Assembly: GCA_964505325.1 (NCBI GenBank)
Contig: CAZDHT010000083.1
Span: 1 to 18,475 of the forward strand
Length of the DNA: 18,475 nt
Direction: 5' to 3'
Origin: CAZDHT01 sp964505325
Lineage (GTDB): Bacteria; Planctomycetota; PUPC01
Shown one piece after another: positions 8,278 through 15,463 of the stretch; the first letter of the stretch is position 1; every line of letters starts with the position of its first letter. Below the pieces are notes generated by a model. The model had not been told where the DNA came from. It saw nothing but the letters and a program-made list of their open reading frames with translations, and made no database searches. Both the position numbers and the translations under genes were made by a program.

Positions 8278-9371
8278 GAACGGTCTTGGTGATGGTTGTG
8301 GGTCTCCTGCTGGTCGGTTGCGCGGCCGCCGCGGAGGAGGCGGCGCCGGCGAAGACGCTCAACCCCAAGATCGTCGCGCTGCCGGACAACACGTGGCTGC
8401 GGATGAAGCCGCCGCGCGAGCCCGACGGCCGCAACTACTCCGGCTGCTGCATCGGCGAGAGCAAGCTCGGGCCGGTCTGGTACTGGGGCGGCGGGCACTT
8501 CAGCTATGACTGCAACGACGTGGACTTCTATGACCTCGTCACCAACAAGTGGACGCGGAGCTACACGCCCGAGCGCAACCCGTGGGGCGCGAAGAACCGC
8601 TGGGCGGTCTCGCCGCGTGAGGGCTCGCCCACCGCTCGCCACACCTACCAGCAGGTCTGCTGGTGGCCGGAACGCAAGCTGTTCTTCCTCCACTCCGGCG
8701 CCAACACTTGGGAATTCGATCCGTTCAAGATGAAGTGGACGTGCGTCGCTGGGAAACACAGCAAGAGCAAGCGGCTCTCGCCCGGCCCGCAGGGCGTGCA
8801 GAACGTCCACTGCTTCTACTCGCCCGAGCTGAAGGCGCCGGTCAGCATCGTCTCGACCGGCCAGCGCGGCGTCTACGTCTACAGCGCCGACAAGGGCTGG
8901 ACGAAGAGCAAGAAAGGGCTGCCTCAGCGGGCGGTGTGGAACGAGATGTACAGTGCTCACGTCCCATCGCTCGGTGTGCAGCTCATCTCGCAGCGGAAGA
9001 CGCCGTTCATGTGGCTCTACAATCCGAAAACTGAGGAGTGGACGCCGCTGGCCGACGTGCCCGAGCAGTTGCGCGGGTGCCAGGCGCTCGCCGCCGACCC
9101 GATCAGCAACCTCGTGCTCGCTGTCGTCCCCGACCGGAAAGAGAAGGCGAGGCTGAAGCACCTGCTCGTCTGGACCATGGACCCGAAGACGCTGAAGTGG
9201 GCCGAGGTGAAGCCTGCCGGTCCGGTGCCGCGCGGCTGGGGCTCTTGGGCGCCGCTGTGGTATGACCCCGACCACAACGCCTTCTTCCTGCTCAACCGCA
9301 TCCACCAGTCCAAGAGCACGACGTGGGTCTATTGCTACAAGCGGGCAGCGGACAAGAAAGGCGCGGACTGA
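8274..9371 (+). CDS. Kelch-like beta-propeller, probable lipoprotein, array member 5
   Basis: 365 residues, the shortest of the five propellers, starting in an ATGA overlap. The N-terminus MRTVLVMVVGLLLVGC has a lipobox (LVGC, Cys16), so lipid anchoring is likely; cleavage after A-A-A by signal peptidase I is an alternative. A reduced signature remains: LPDNTWLRMKPP in place of GDNAWLDLG-PA, and a first blade WYWGGGHFSYDCNDVDFYD (His75) in the same relative place as GEGVHAY...LWFYD in its paralogues. The blade strands 'NTWEFDPFKMKW', 'MWLYNPKTEEW' and 'LVWTMDPKTLKW' and the ending 'YDPDHNAFFLLNRI...WVYCYKRA' support common ancestry. The G-G-G-H-x-x-Y pattern is one I associate with Kelch/galactose-oxidase-like bacterial proteins. 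The function is unknown. It may be the surface-anchored member of the set. Confidence 0.87.
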   Translation: MRTVLVMVVGLLLVGCAAAAEEAAPAKTLNPKIVALPDNTWLRMKPPREPDGRNYSGCCIGESKLGPVWYWGGGHFSYDCNDVDFYDLVTNKWTRSYTPERNPWGAKNRWAVSPREGSPTARHTYQQVCWWPERKLFFLHSGANTWEFDPFKMKWTCVAGKHSKSKRLSPGPQGVQNVHCFYSPELKAPVSIVSTGQRGVYVYSADKGWTKSKKGLPQRAVWNEMYSAHVPSLGVQLISQRKTPFMWLYNPKTEEWTPLADVPEQLRGCQALAADPISNLVLAVVPDRKEKARLKHLLVWTMDPKTLKWAEVKPAGPVPRGWGSWAPLWYDPDHNAFFLLNRIHQSKSTTWVYCYKRAADKKGAD

Positions 9372-9397
9372 GTCCAACTCGAGGGAAAGGGGGCGTC

Positions 9398-11080
9398 ATG
9401 CGCCGCCGGCAACGGTTCCTCTTCGCAGTCGCTCTCGCAGGATGTGTCGCATTGGAGGCCCAGGCCATGGAACAACGGCCGGCATTCGTGATGCAGGTCT
9501 GGCAGGTCGATTCGTTGAACAAGGTGTTCGAGGACGCAACGCCGCCGGCGAAGTCGAAGCCGCTCATCATCGAGTCGGCGCGGAACGAGGTCGTCTCGGC
9601 GCAGTTCGCCGTCCGCGGGGACGCGGCGCTGAAAGGACTCCGCTGCTCCGTCGACGCGCTGGCCGGGCCGGGCGGAGCCAAGATCGACGACATCCGTATC
9701 CGCTTCGTCGGTTACGTCAACGTCAAGCGCAACTCCGACCGCTCCGCCATCCGCAAAGCGCCGGCGCGGTTCCCCGACCCGCTACTTGAGGACAAGCAGA
9801 TCGACGTCGCCGCCGGGAAGACCCAGCCGGTCTGGATTACAGTCCGCGTGCCGAAGAAGGCGAGGCCCGGCAAGTACACCGGCAGGGTGACCTTCCAGTC
9901 CGGCGACCACCGCGCCGAGCTGCCGCTCTCCGTCGAGGTGTTTGCCGCCACGCTCCCGGACAAGCGGACGCTGTGGGTGACGAACTGGACGGCGATCCCC
10001 AGCCGCCGCCGGATGGAGCTCTTCGTCGATTTCCCCTGGGAGCCGTCCCAGCCGCGCTACTGGAAGCTGGTCCGCGCCTACGCCCGCAACATGGCCGCCC
10101 ACCGCCAGAACGTCATCCTCACCCCCATCCACCAGCTCGTGCAGGTCACGGCCGGGGCCGACGGGGCGCTCAGGTTCGACTTCGCCCTCTTCGACCGGTG
10201 GGTGAAGCTCTTCCAGGACGAGGGCGTCATCGGCCGGATCGAGGGCGGGCATCTGGCGGGCGGCCGCTACGGCACGGTCACCCACAAGTCGACCGCCTGG
10301 GCCGTCGAGAGCGGCAAGGCGGTCCGCAAGCGGGTCAGCTCGTGGGGCAAGACGCACCAGGACTTCCTCGCCCAGTTCCTGCCCGCGCTCCAGGCCCACC
10401 TCGAAACAAAGCGCTGGCTCAAGCTCTACGTGCAGCACGTGTTCGACGAGCCGACCCCGAAGAACATCGCCCGCTACAAGGAGCTGGCGGCGGTGGTGAG
10501 GCAGCACGCGCCCAAGCTCCGGACCGTCGAAGCCTCGCACTCGCACGAGCTGGTCGGCTCGATTGGCGTGTGGGTCCCGCAGCTCGACCACTACGGCCAG
10601 CGGCTCGCCTTCTATCAGGCCCGACAGAAGGCCGGCGAGGAGGTCTGGTTCTACACCTGCTGCGGCCCGCGCGACGGGCGCCACATGAACCGCTTCACCG
10701 ATTACCACCTGCTCAAGGTCCGCCTGCTCCACTGGGTCAACGCGAAGTACGGCGCCACCGGCTACCTGCACTGGGGCTGGAACCAGTGGACGCGCAAGGG
10801 CGTGTACGCGGACACGGAGAACCACGGGAGCCAGTGGCTCCCGCCCGGCGACAAGTACATCGTTTATCCCAAGCCGGGCGGCGTGCTCGACTCGATCCGT
10901 TCCGAGGCGATGCTCGAAGGCATCCAGGACTACGAGCTGCTCTGCCTGCTCGCAGCAAAGAATCCCAAGCAGGCCGGGCAGATTATGAACTCGGTCGTGC
11001 AGAGCTTCACGCGCTACACGGTCGACCCGAAGAAATTCCGCGCCGCGCGGCGGAAGCTGCTCGAGGCGTTGTCGCGCTGA
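9398..11080 (+). CDS. DUF4091 / GH123-like glycoside hydrolase, probable lipoprotein
   Basis: 560 residues. The ATG at 9398 has AAAGGGGG upstream and starts a hydrophobic leader with a canonical lipobox (LAGC, Cys16); A-Q-A before ME is an alternative cleavage site. Residues ~30-200 match the beta-sandwich N-terminal region of this family (ARNEVVSAQFAV; FPDPLLEDKQIDVAAGKTQP; VRVPKKARPGKYTGRVTF). The catalytic barrel carries the family's acidic pair in 'HVFDEPTPKN' (Asp350-Glu351). The C-terminal region GYLHWGWNQW, GDKYIVYPKPGG and EAMLEGIQDYELL is the typical DUF4091 ending. GH123 enzymes are beta-N-acetylgalactosaminidases that use substrate-assisted catalysis with an Asp-Glu pair. DUF4091 proteins are broader, so a GalNAc substrate is plausible but not proven. 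It lies 26 bases after the propeller array. Confidence 0.92.
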   Translation: MRRRQRFLFAVALAGCVALEAQAMEQRPAFVMQVWQVDSLNKVFEDATPPAKSKPLIIESARNEVVSAQFAVRGDAALKGLRCSVDALAGPGGAKIDDIRIRFVGYVNVKRNSDRSAIRKAPARFPDPLLEDKQIDVAAGKTQPVWITVRVPKKARPGKYTGRVTFQSGDHRAELPLSVEVFAATLPDKRTLWVTNWTAIPSRRRMELFVDFPWEPSQPRYWKLVRAYARNMAAHRQNVILTPIHQLVQVTAGADGALRFDFALFDRWVKLFQDEGVIGRIEGGHLAGGRYGTVTHKSTAWAVESGKAVRKRVSSWGKTHQDFLAQFLPALQAHLETKRWLKLYVQHVFDEPTPKNIARYKELAAVVRQHAPKLRTVEASHSHELVGSIGVWVPQLDHYGQRLAFYQARQKAGEEVWFYTCCGPRDGRHMNRFTDYHLLKVRLLHWVNAKYGATGYLHWGWNQWTRKGVYADTENHGSQWLPPGDKYIVYPKPGGVLDSIRSEAMLEGIQDYELLCLLAAKNPKQAGQIMNSVVQSFTRYTVDPKKFRAARRKLLEALSR

Positions 11081-11125
11081 GCGCGCCGCCCGTGAATCGG
11101 CCATGCCGGCACAGGAGGAACACGG

Positions 11126-13285
11126 ATGAAGCACGCGATCATGACGGCGGCGGCCCTGCTCGCCGCGGCTTGGGGCCATGCGGGCGCGGCGACGGTCAAA
11201 ATCGACTCTGCGGTCAAGTACCAGACCATGCTCGGCTGGAGCGTGAACCCGTCGGCTCCGTGGATCACGCCGGCGCAGCGCGACGCGGTGCTCGATGAGG
11301 CGGTCAACGAACTCGGCCTGACCCGCGTCCGCTGGCAGGCGCCCAACGGCAACCGCGCCCGCATGCGGCGATGGGAGTGGACCAACGACGATGGCGATCC
11401 GCACCACATCCATTGGCCCGCGTTCAACACCGCCGACGCCGACCGGGACACGAAGATGTGGGTGGTCCCGTTCAAGAAGCGCGTCGAGGCCAACGGCGAC
11501 CCGTTCGACCTGTGGATCAGCCCGTCGTTCTTCCTCGGCGGCAGCACGGGCGACGCGCCCGCCTGGCTGCTCGAGAGCCCCGGCGAGTACGCGGAATTTG
11601 CCACCTCGTTCCTCCTGCACCTCAAGAAGGCGCACGGCGTCGAGGCGAACTACCACGTCGTCTGCAACGAGCCCGCCAACAACAACCGGTTCCAGCCGCA
11701 GGTCGTGGGCCGGATGATCCGCACCCTCGGCCGGAAGATGAAGGCGCTCGGCCTCAAGACGCGGATCCAGTTCCCCGACTGCATCAACGCGAACCACGCG
11801 TGGCGGTTCATCGAGGCGCTGCGAAACGACCGCGAGGTGTGGCGGTACGTCGGCGTCATCTCGTATCACCTGTATGGCAACAACGCGGCCCGGCCGAAGA
11901 TTCGCGACTTCGGAAGGGCGAAGGGCATCCCCACCGCGCAGACCGAACACATGGGCCGGAAGTTCCCGCGGCTCTACGACGACCTGACCCTCGGCGGCAC
12001 CTCGTTCTGGTCCATCTATGGCTGGGGCGGCGCGTTCACCATCCGCCACGACGGCACGTCGTTCACCCGCGCCCGCGAGTACTGGCCGCTGCGGCAGGTG
12101 ATGCACTACGTCCGGCCGGGCGCGGTGCGGGTCGAGGCGAAGTCGGACGACGCGTCGCTCCGCGCCCTCGCGTTCGTTCGGAAGGGCGCGGTTACCGTCG
12201 TGCTGCTCAACGACGGCCGCGGCGCGCGGAAGCAGGCCGTCACCGTGAGCGGCCTGCCCGGCGGGAAGTACGGCGTCTGCCAGTCGGTCCGCGGTCGGGT
12301 CTACGAAGAGCTCGGTGTAAGGACGGCGGGCGCGGACGGGAAGTTGAAGCTGGATGTGCCGAGCGGCGCGGTGCTGACGATCTACCCCCATCCCGGCGTG
12401 AACCTGCCGCCGACGGTCACCGAATGGGCGGCGCGGCCAAGCTATCTCACCCGGCCGGCCAGCGTGGTGACACTCGTGGCGGGGGCGACCGATCCTGAGA
12501 AGGACGCGGTCTCGTTCGCGTGGTCCGTGGTGGAGCAGCCAACGGGCGCCCGGGTCGCACTCGTGAATCCCAACGCCGCCTCGGCCAGGGCCACCGGCCT
12601 GACCGTCGCGGGGACGTACGCCTTCGACCTGTCCGTGCGTGACGCGACGCATGTCGTCCGCCGCATGGTGCGGTTGAACGTCTTCGCCGAGAATCAGCCG
12701 CCGCAGATCTTCGACCTGCACAACCGCATCCCGGTGATGGTGACCCTGCCGCAGAGCCAGACGCACCTCCGCGCCTGGCCGAACGATCTGGAGGGCGACA
12801 AACTGACCACTCGGTGGAGCATCGTGCGGCAGCCAAAGGGGGCGAACGTGGTGCTCAAGCGCCCGCCGCGCGCCCGCGGCAACATCGCCCGCCTTGCCAC
12901 CGGCCTGACTGTCGCCGGCGAGTACGTCTTCCGCTTCCACGCCAGCGACGGCACGCACGACGTGCACAAGGACCTGACCGTGCCCGTCTACCCTGTCAAC
13001 CGGCCGCCGGTGATCGCGTCGGCAACAGCCACCCCGCCAACGCTGCCTAAGCGCGCCGGCCCGGCTGTGCTCGCCGCCAGGACACATGATCCCGATGGCG
13101 ACACCGTCACCCACTGGTGGTGGGTCAAGCGTGCGCCGAACGGTGCGAGACCCGTCTTCTCCAACGCGGGCGCCGCCACCACCGGCGTCGCCGATCTGAC
13201 CGTCCCCGGCAGCTACGTCTTTGTCATCAGCGCCATCGACCGCACCAAGCACGTCACGCGCGAGGTGCGGGTCACCGTCAAGTAG
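11126..13285 (+). CDS. GH30-like (clan A) glycoside hydrolase with three C-terminal Ig/REJ-like repeats
   Basis: 719 residues, with AGGAGG at 11113-11118 and a signal peptide ending A-G-A before ATV (about residue 22). Residues ~25-330 look like a clan A (beta/alpha)8 barrel: an N-terminal KYQTMLGWSVNPS strand, acid/base glutamate in CNEP (Glu182), HLYG, and nucleophile candidate in AQTEHMG (Glu274). The 92-residue spacing and the following beta-domain (ending TIYPHPG, ~420) fit GH30, whose known members include glucosylceramidases, xylanases and beta-1,6-glucanases. Three tandem ~95-102 residue Ig-like repeats follow (426-522, 523-624, 625-719), each opening N-x-PP. They probably act as spacers or binding modules. 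The exact GH30 specificity, or even membership of GH30 rather than a nearby clan A family, is uncertain. Confidence 0.88.
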   Translation: MKHAIMTAAALLAAAWGHAGAATVKIDSAVKYQTMLGWSVNPSAPWITPAQRDAVLDEAVNELGLTRVRWQAPNGNRARMRRWEWTNDDGDPHHIHWPAFNTADADRDTKMWVVPFKKRVEANGDPFDLWISPSFFLGGSTGDAPAWLLESPGEYAEFATSFLLHLKKAHGVEANYHVVCNEPANNNRFQPQVVGRMIRTLGRKMKALGLKTRIQFPDCINANHAWRFIEALRNDREVWRYVGVISYHLYGNNAARPKIRDFGRAKGIPTAQTEHMGRKFPRLYDDLTLGGTSFWSIYGWGGAFTIRHDGTSFTRAREYWPLRQVMHYVRPGAVRVEAKSDDASLRALAFVRKGAVTVVLLNDGRGARKQAVTVSGLPGGKYGVCQSVRGRVYEELGVRTAGADGKLKLDVPSGAVLTIYPHPGVNLPPTVTEWAARPSYLTRPASVVTLVAGATDPEKDAVSFAWSVVEQPTGARVALVNPNAASARATGLTVAGTYAFDLSVRDATHVVRRMVRLNVFAENQPPQIFDLHNRIPVMVTLPQSQTHLRAWPNDLEGDKLTTRWSIVRQPKGANVVLKRPPRARGNIARLATGLTVAGEYVFRFHASDGTHDVHKDLTVPVYPVNRPPVIASATATPPTLPKRAGPAVLAARTHDPDGDTVTHWWWVKRAPNGARPVFSNAGAATTGVADLTVPGSYVFVISAIDRTKHVTREVRVTVK
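12401..13282 (+). repeat. Three tandem Ig/REJ (K319-like) protein repeats
   Basis: Repeat units at 12401-12691, 12692-12997 and 12998-13282 encode domains opening NLPPTV, NQPPQI and NRPPVI. Each contains a D-P/L-E/D-G/K-D turn, a 'W.IV.QP.GA' type strand, a LTV-x-G-x-Y-x-F strand and a D-x-T-H/K segment. They are protein-level repeats, diverged in DNA sequence. Such PKD/REJ-like modules usually extend secreted glycosidases and proteases. Confidence 0.8.
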
Positions 13286-13294
13286 GAGAGGACA

Positions 13295-14158
13295 ATGACC
13301 GAACCGTTCGCCGCGTACCGCGGCACGGCGTATCTTGAACTGGTTGATCCCGATCAGCGCGCCGCGCTCGAGGTCTGGGAGCAGCTCCTGCGCCTCGGCG
13401 AGACCGGTCTGGTCGACTGCGAGCACTTCATCGAGACCCAGCTCTATCTGTGCGAGGTGACCGCCGAGTACATCTACGCCGATTACACGCCGGCGACGGC
13501 CGACTACGAGAAGGGCTCGCGGCCGCAGCTCGAGGCGGTGCTCGACGCCCTGAAGCTCTGGGACCGGCCGGAATTCGAGCAGTTCCTGTGGCTCGCCCGG
13601 TTCGTCCGTGACCTGCCGAACAAGCACGACTGGACGCCCGATGCCTACTCCGGCGGCACCGAGGAGGAACTGATCGAGAAGGGCTGCGTGATGTGCAATG
13701 AACAGGCGCGGCTGATGATCGTCCTCTGCCAGATCGCCGGGCTGCCCGCACGCTACGTCGGCCACCACATCGGCGGGCACGGGGTCACCGAGGTCTGCGT
13801 CGACGGCCACTGGGGCTACCACGACATCCGCGGCCGGTTCTTCCTGAAGGCGGACGGCTCGATGGCCAGCACGTGGGAGATCTGGCAGGACCCGTCGATC
13901 ATCCGACGCCAGCCCGGCTGGGTCACGCGCGAGGTGCACCCGCGTTACATCCGCGACGATCCCTACACGATGATGGAGAAGACGTTCTTCCATCCCAAGG
14001 AGTGCACCGGCATCACGAACTACTTTGTTGCCGACCGCGACCAGTTCAACTATGCTCACAGTCCCAACGAGCCGGGCTGGCAGGAGAAGACGGCTGACCT
14101 TCGAGAGAAGCGCAACGCCGTCCGCCGCAAGTTCGGCATGGTGCATCCGGAGCTCTGA
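13295..14158 (+). CDS. Transglutaminase-like (Cys-His-Asp) protein, probably cytoplasmic
   Basis: 287 residues from an ATG with AGGAG at the previous gene's stop. No signal peptide or membrane segment is visible. The central region has the transglutaminase-like core: KGCVMCNEQARLM (candidate nucleophile Cys134), the 'GLPARYV' strand, GGHGVTEV (His162) and GHWGYHDI (Asp177). This superfamily includes cross-linking transglutaminases, papain-fold proteases and amidases, and peptide:N-glycanases. The N-terminal ~110 residues are helical-looking, with an acidic Tyr-rich stretch, and the C-terminal ~90 residues are unrecognised. Its position between two secreted glycan-related genes (9 bases after one, 3 bases before the next) suggests a role in handling a glycopeptide or amide-linked product, but this is inference and no substrate can be named. 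Confidence 0.87.
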   Translation: MTEPFAAYRGTAYLELVDPDQRAALEVWEQLLRLGETGLVDCEHFIETQLYLCEVTAEYIYADYTPATADYEKGSRPQLEAVLDALKLWDRPEFEQFLWLARFVRDLPNKHDWTPDAYSGGTEEELIEKGCVMCNEQARLMIVLCQIAGLPARYVGHHIGGHGVTEVCVDGHWGYHDIRGRFFLKADGSMASTWEIWQDPSIIRRQPGWVTREVHPRYIRDDPYTMMEKTFFHPKECTGITNYFVADRDQFNYAHSPNEPGWQEKTADLREKRNAVRRKFGMVHPEL

Positions 14159-14161
14159 CCT

Positions 14162-15454
14162 GTGGTGGCGAGATGGTGTTCTGTGATCGCGTGTGTCCTG
14201 TTTGCGGCGTCGCAGGGCCACGCTGTGGCCGAGGAGAAGCCAATGGCGAAGAAGGTGAAGCTGAGTGAGAAGGTGACGGTCGAGCTGGGTGCGCCGGCCG
14301 TGGTGGCGGTGTCGCGGGTCGGCGAGAAGCGGTGGGGCTTTCATCAGTTCCCCGCGCTGTCGCGGCTGCCGGACGGGCGCATCTTCTGCATGTTCTCGTA
14401 TCAGCCGGACGCGGTGGCCAGCTACGGCATCCCCGCGCGTCGGTTCACGTCGAGCGACGCCGGCGTGACGTGGAAGCGGGCGAAGGAGGAAGGCCCGATC
14501 CGCGCCGCCCCGCACAGCGTCATCTCCGAGGTCTTCAACGGCGAGTTTTTGTGCATCCCGCCGATCCCGGCGTTCGACCTCCAGAAGGCGAACGTCACGC
14601 TACCCGAACCGGTCGGCCGGTTCCGCTCGTATATCGACAACCTGTACTACCGCCTCGGCGACTGCCCGAAGAAGCTCCGCGACCACTTCGCCGCGCTGCC
14701 CGCCTGGCGATGGACGCCCAAGACGAAGACGTGGCGCCAGGCAAAGGTCAAGTACGACACGCGGAACGCGCTGGTCGTCACGCGGGCCAAGGGCCGCGAG
14801 CGGTTCCTCGTCCCCACCACCTGGCTCGAGCATCCGCTACTCAAGGTGGGCAAGGAGCTGCTCTACGCCGACTATCGCGCCAACTACCTGCTCGATGACG
14901 GTGGCGTGCCGAAGCACCGCGCCACGGTGCTGATGGTCTCGACGGACAACGGGCGCAGCTTCCAGCGCCGGGCCACGGTCGCCTACGATCCAAAGGGCAA
15001 GGACCTGATGGGCGAGCCGCGGCTGGCGCTCAACTCGCGCGGCGAGCTGGTCTGCGTCATCCGCCGCACCCATCACGTCCAGCGGCCGATGGCGATCACG
15101 TTCTCGAAGGATGGCGGCCGCACGTGGGAGAAGCCCCGGCCGCTCTTCAAGTTCGGCGTGTTCCCCGACTTGACCCTGCTCGACTGCGGCGTGATGGCAC
15201 TCAGCTTCGGCCGGCCCGGTGTCCACCTCAGCTTCTCGCTCAACGGCACCGGCCGCACGTGGACCACGCCGGTTGCCATCCGCAAGGGCAGGTCCGGGCA
15301 CGTGATGAAGGAGACCTGCGGCTACACCAGCGTTCTGACCCTCGACGCCAACTCGTTCCTGCTCGCCTACTCCGACTTCGAGCACAAAGACGCCGCGGGC
15401 AAGCAGCGCAAAGCCATCCTCGTGCGGCGGATCACCGTGCACGCGAACAAGTGA
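14162..15454 (+). CDS. Secreted BNR-repeat (sialidase-like) protein with four Asp-box-type motifs
   Basis: 430 residues from a GTG at 14162 (GTG GTG doublet; only a weak CCGGAG upstream). The signal peptide ends G-H-A-V-A before EEK (about residue 23). The propeller begins HQFPALSRLPDGRIFCMFSY, the usual first strand of GH33-like/BNR proteins, and has Asp-box-type motifs SSDAGVTW (97-104), STDNGRSF, SKDGGRTW and a looser SLNGTGRTW. These are typical of exo-sialidases and of non-sialidase BNR proteins. I do not see a clear F/YRIP motif near the N-terminus (GIPARRF at ~89-95 is the nearest), so sialidase activity should not be assumed. It is more canonical than, and only distantly related to, the two BNR proteins at the start of the window. 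It is probably extracytoplasmic; the next gene lies 9 bases downstream. Confidence 0.87.
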   Translation: MVARWCSVIACVLFAASQGHAVAEEKPMAKKVKLSEKVTVELGAPAVVAVSRVGEKRWGFHQFPALSRLPDGRIFCMFSYQPDAVASYGIPARRFTSSDAGVTWKRAKEEGPIRAAPHSVISEVFNGEFLCIPPIPAFDLQKANVTLPEPVGRFRSYIDNLYYRLGDCPKKLRDHFAALPAWRWTPKTKTWRQAKVKYDTRNALVVTRAKGRERFLVPTTWLEHPLLKVGKELLYADYRANYLLDDGGVPKHRATVLMVSTDNGRSFQRRATVAYDPKGKDLMGEPRLALNSRGELVCVIRRTHHVQRPMAITFSKDGGRTWEKPRPLFKFGVFPDLTLLDCGVMALSFGRPGVHLSFSLNGTGRTWTTPVAIRKGRSGHVMKETCGYTSVLTLDANSFLLAYSDFEHKDAAGKQRKAILVRRITVHANK

Positions 15455-15463
15455 GGACGCGCC

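Larger units (their letters stand above)
3214..9371 (+). repeat. Tandem array of five paralogous propeller genes
   Basis: Three copies (3214, 4461, 6949) are close enough to align at DNA level. The block CAC-ATC-G-G-AAG-ATC-AAG...GGCGAC-A-GCGTGGCT appears at 3331, 4566 and 7084, and a second block around TTCTGGGAC...GGCAAGTGGGAGCGGCG is shared at about 5082 and 7602. Two further copies (5730, 8274) are recognisable only at protein level. The pattern suggests stepwise tandem duplication followed by divergence. Confidence 0.8.

Noticed and set aside
11073..11085. GC hairpin over the stop of the GH123-like gene as a terminator
   Set aside because: The stem is only about 5 bp, overlaps the stop codon, and has no T-run. 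A strong ribosome binding site for the next gene follows within 30 bases.
9782..14515. Open frame of 1577 codons on the minus strand
   Set aside because: It lies antisense to five well-supported genes. Its translation is low-complexity (R/A/V/D/H/L-rich) without recognisable domains, as expected from high G+C at third codon positions.
14162..15454. Firm call as exo-alpha-sialidase
   Set aside because: Asp-boxes alone do not prove GH33 activity, and a clear FRIP motif and arginine triad were not identified by eye.
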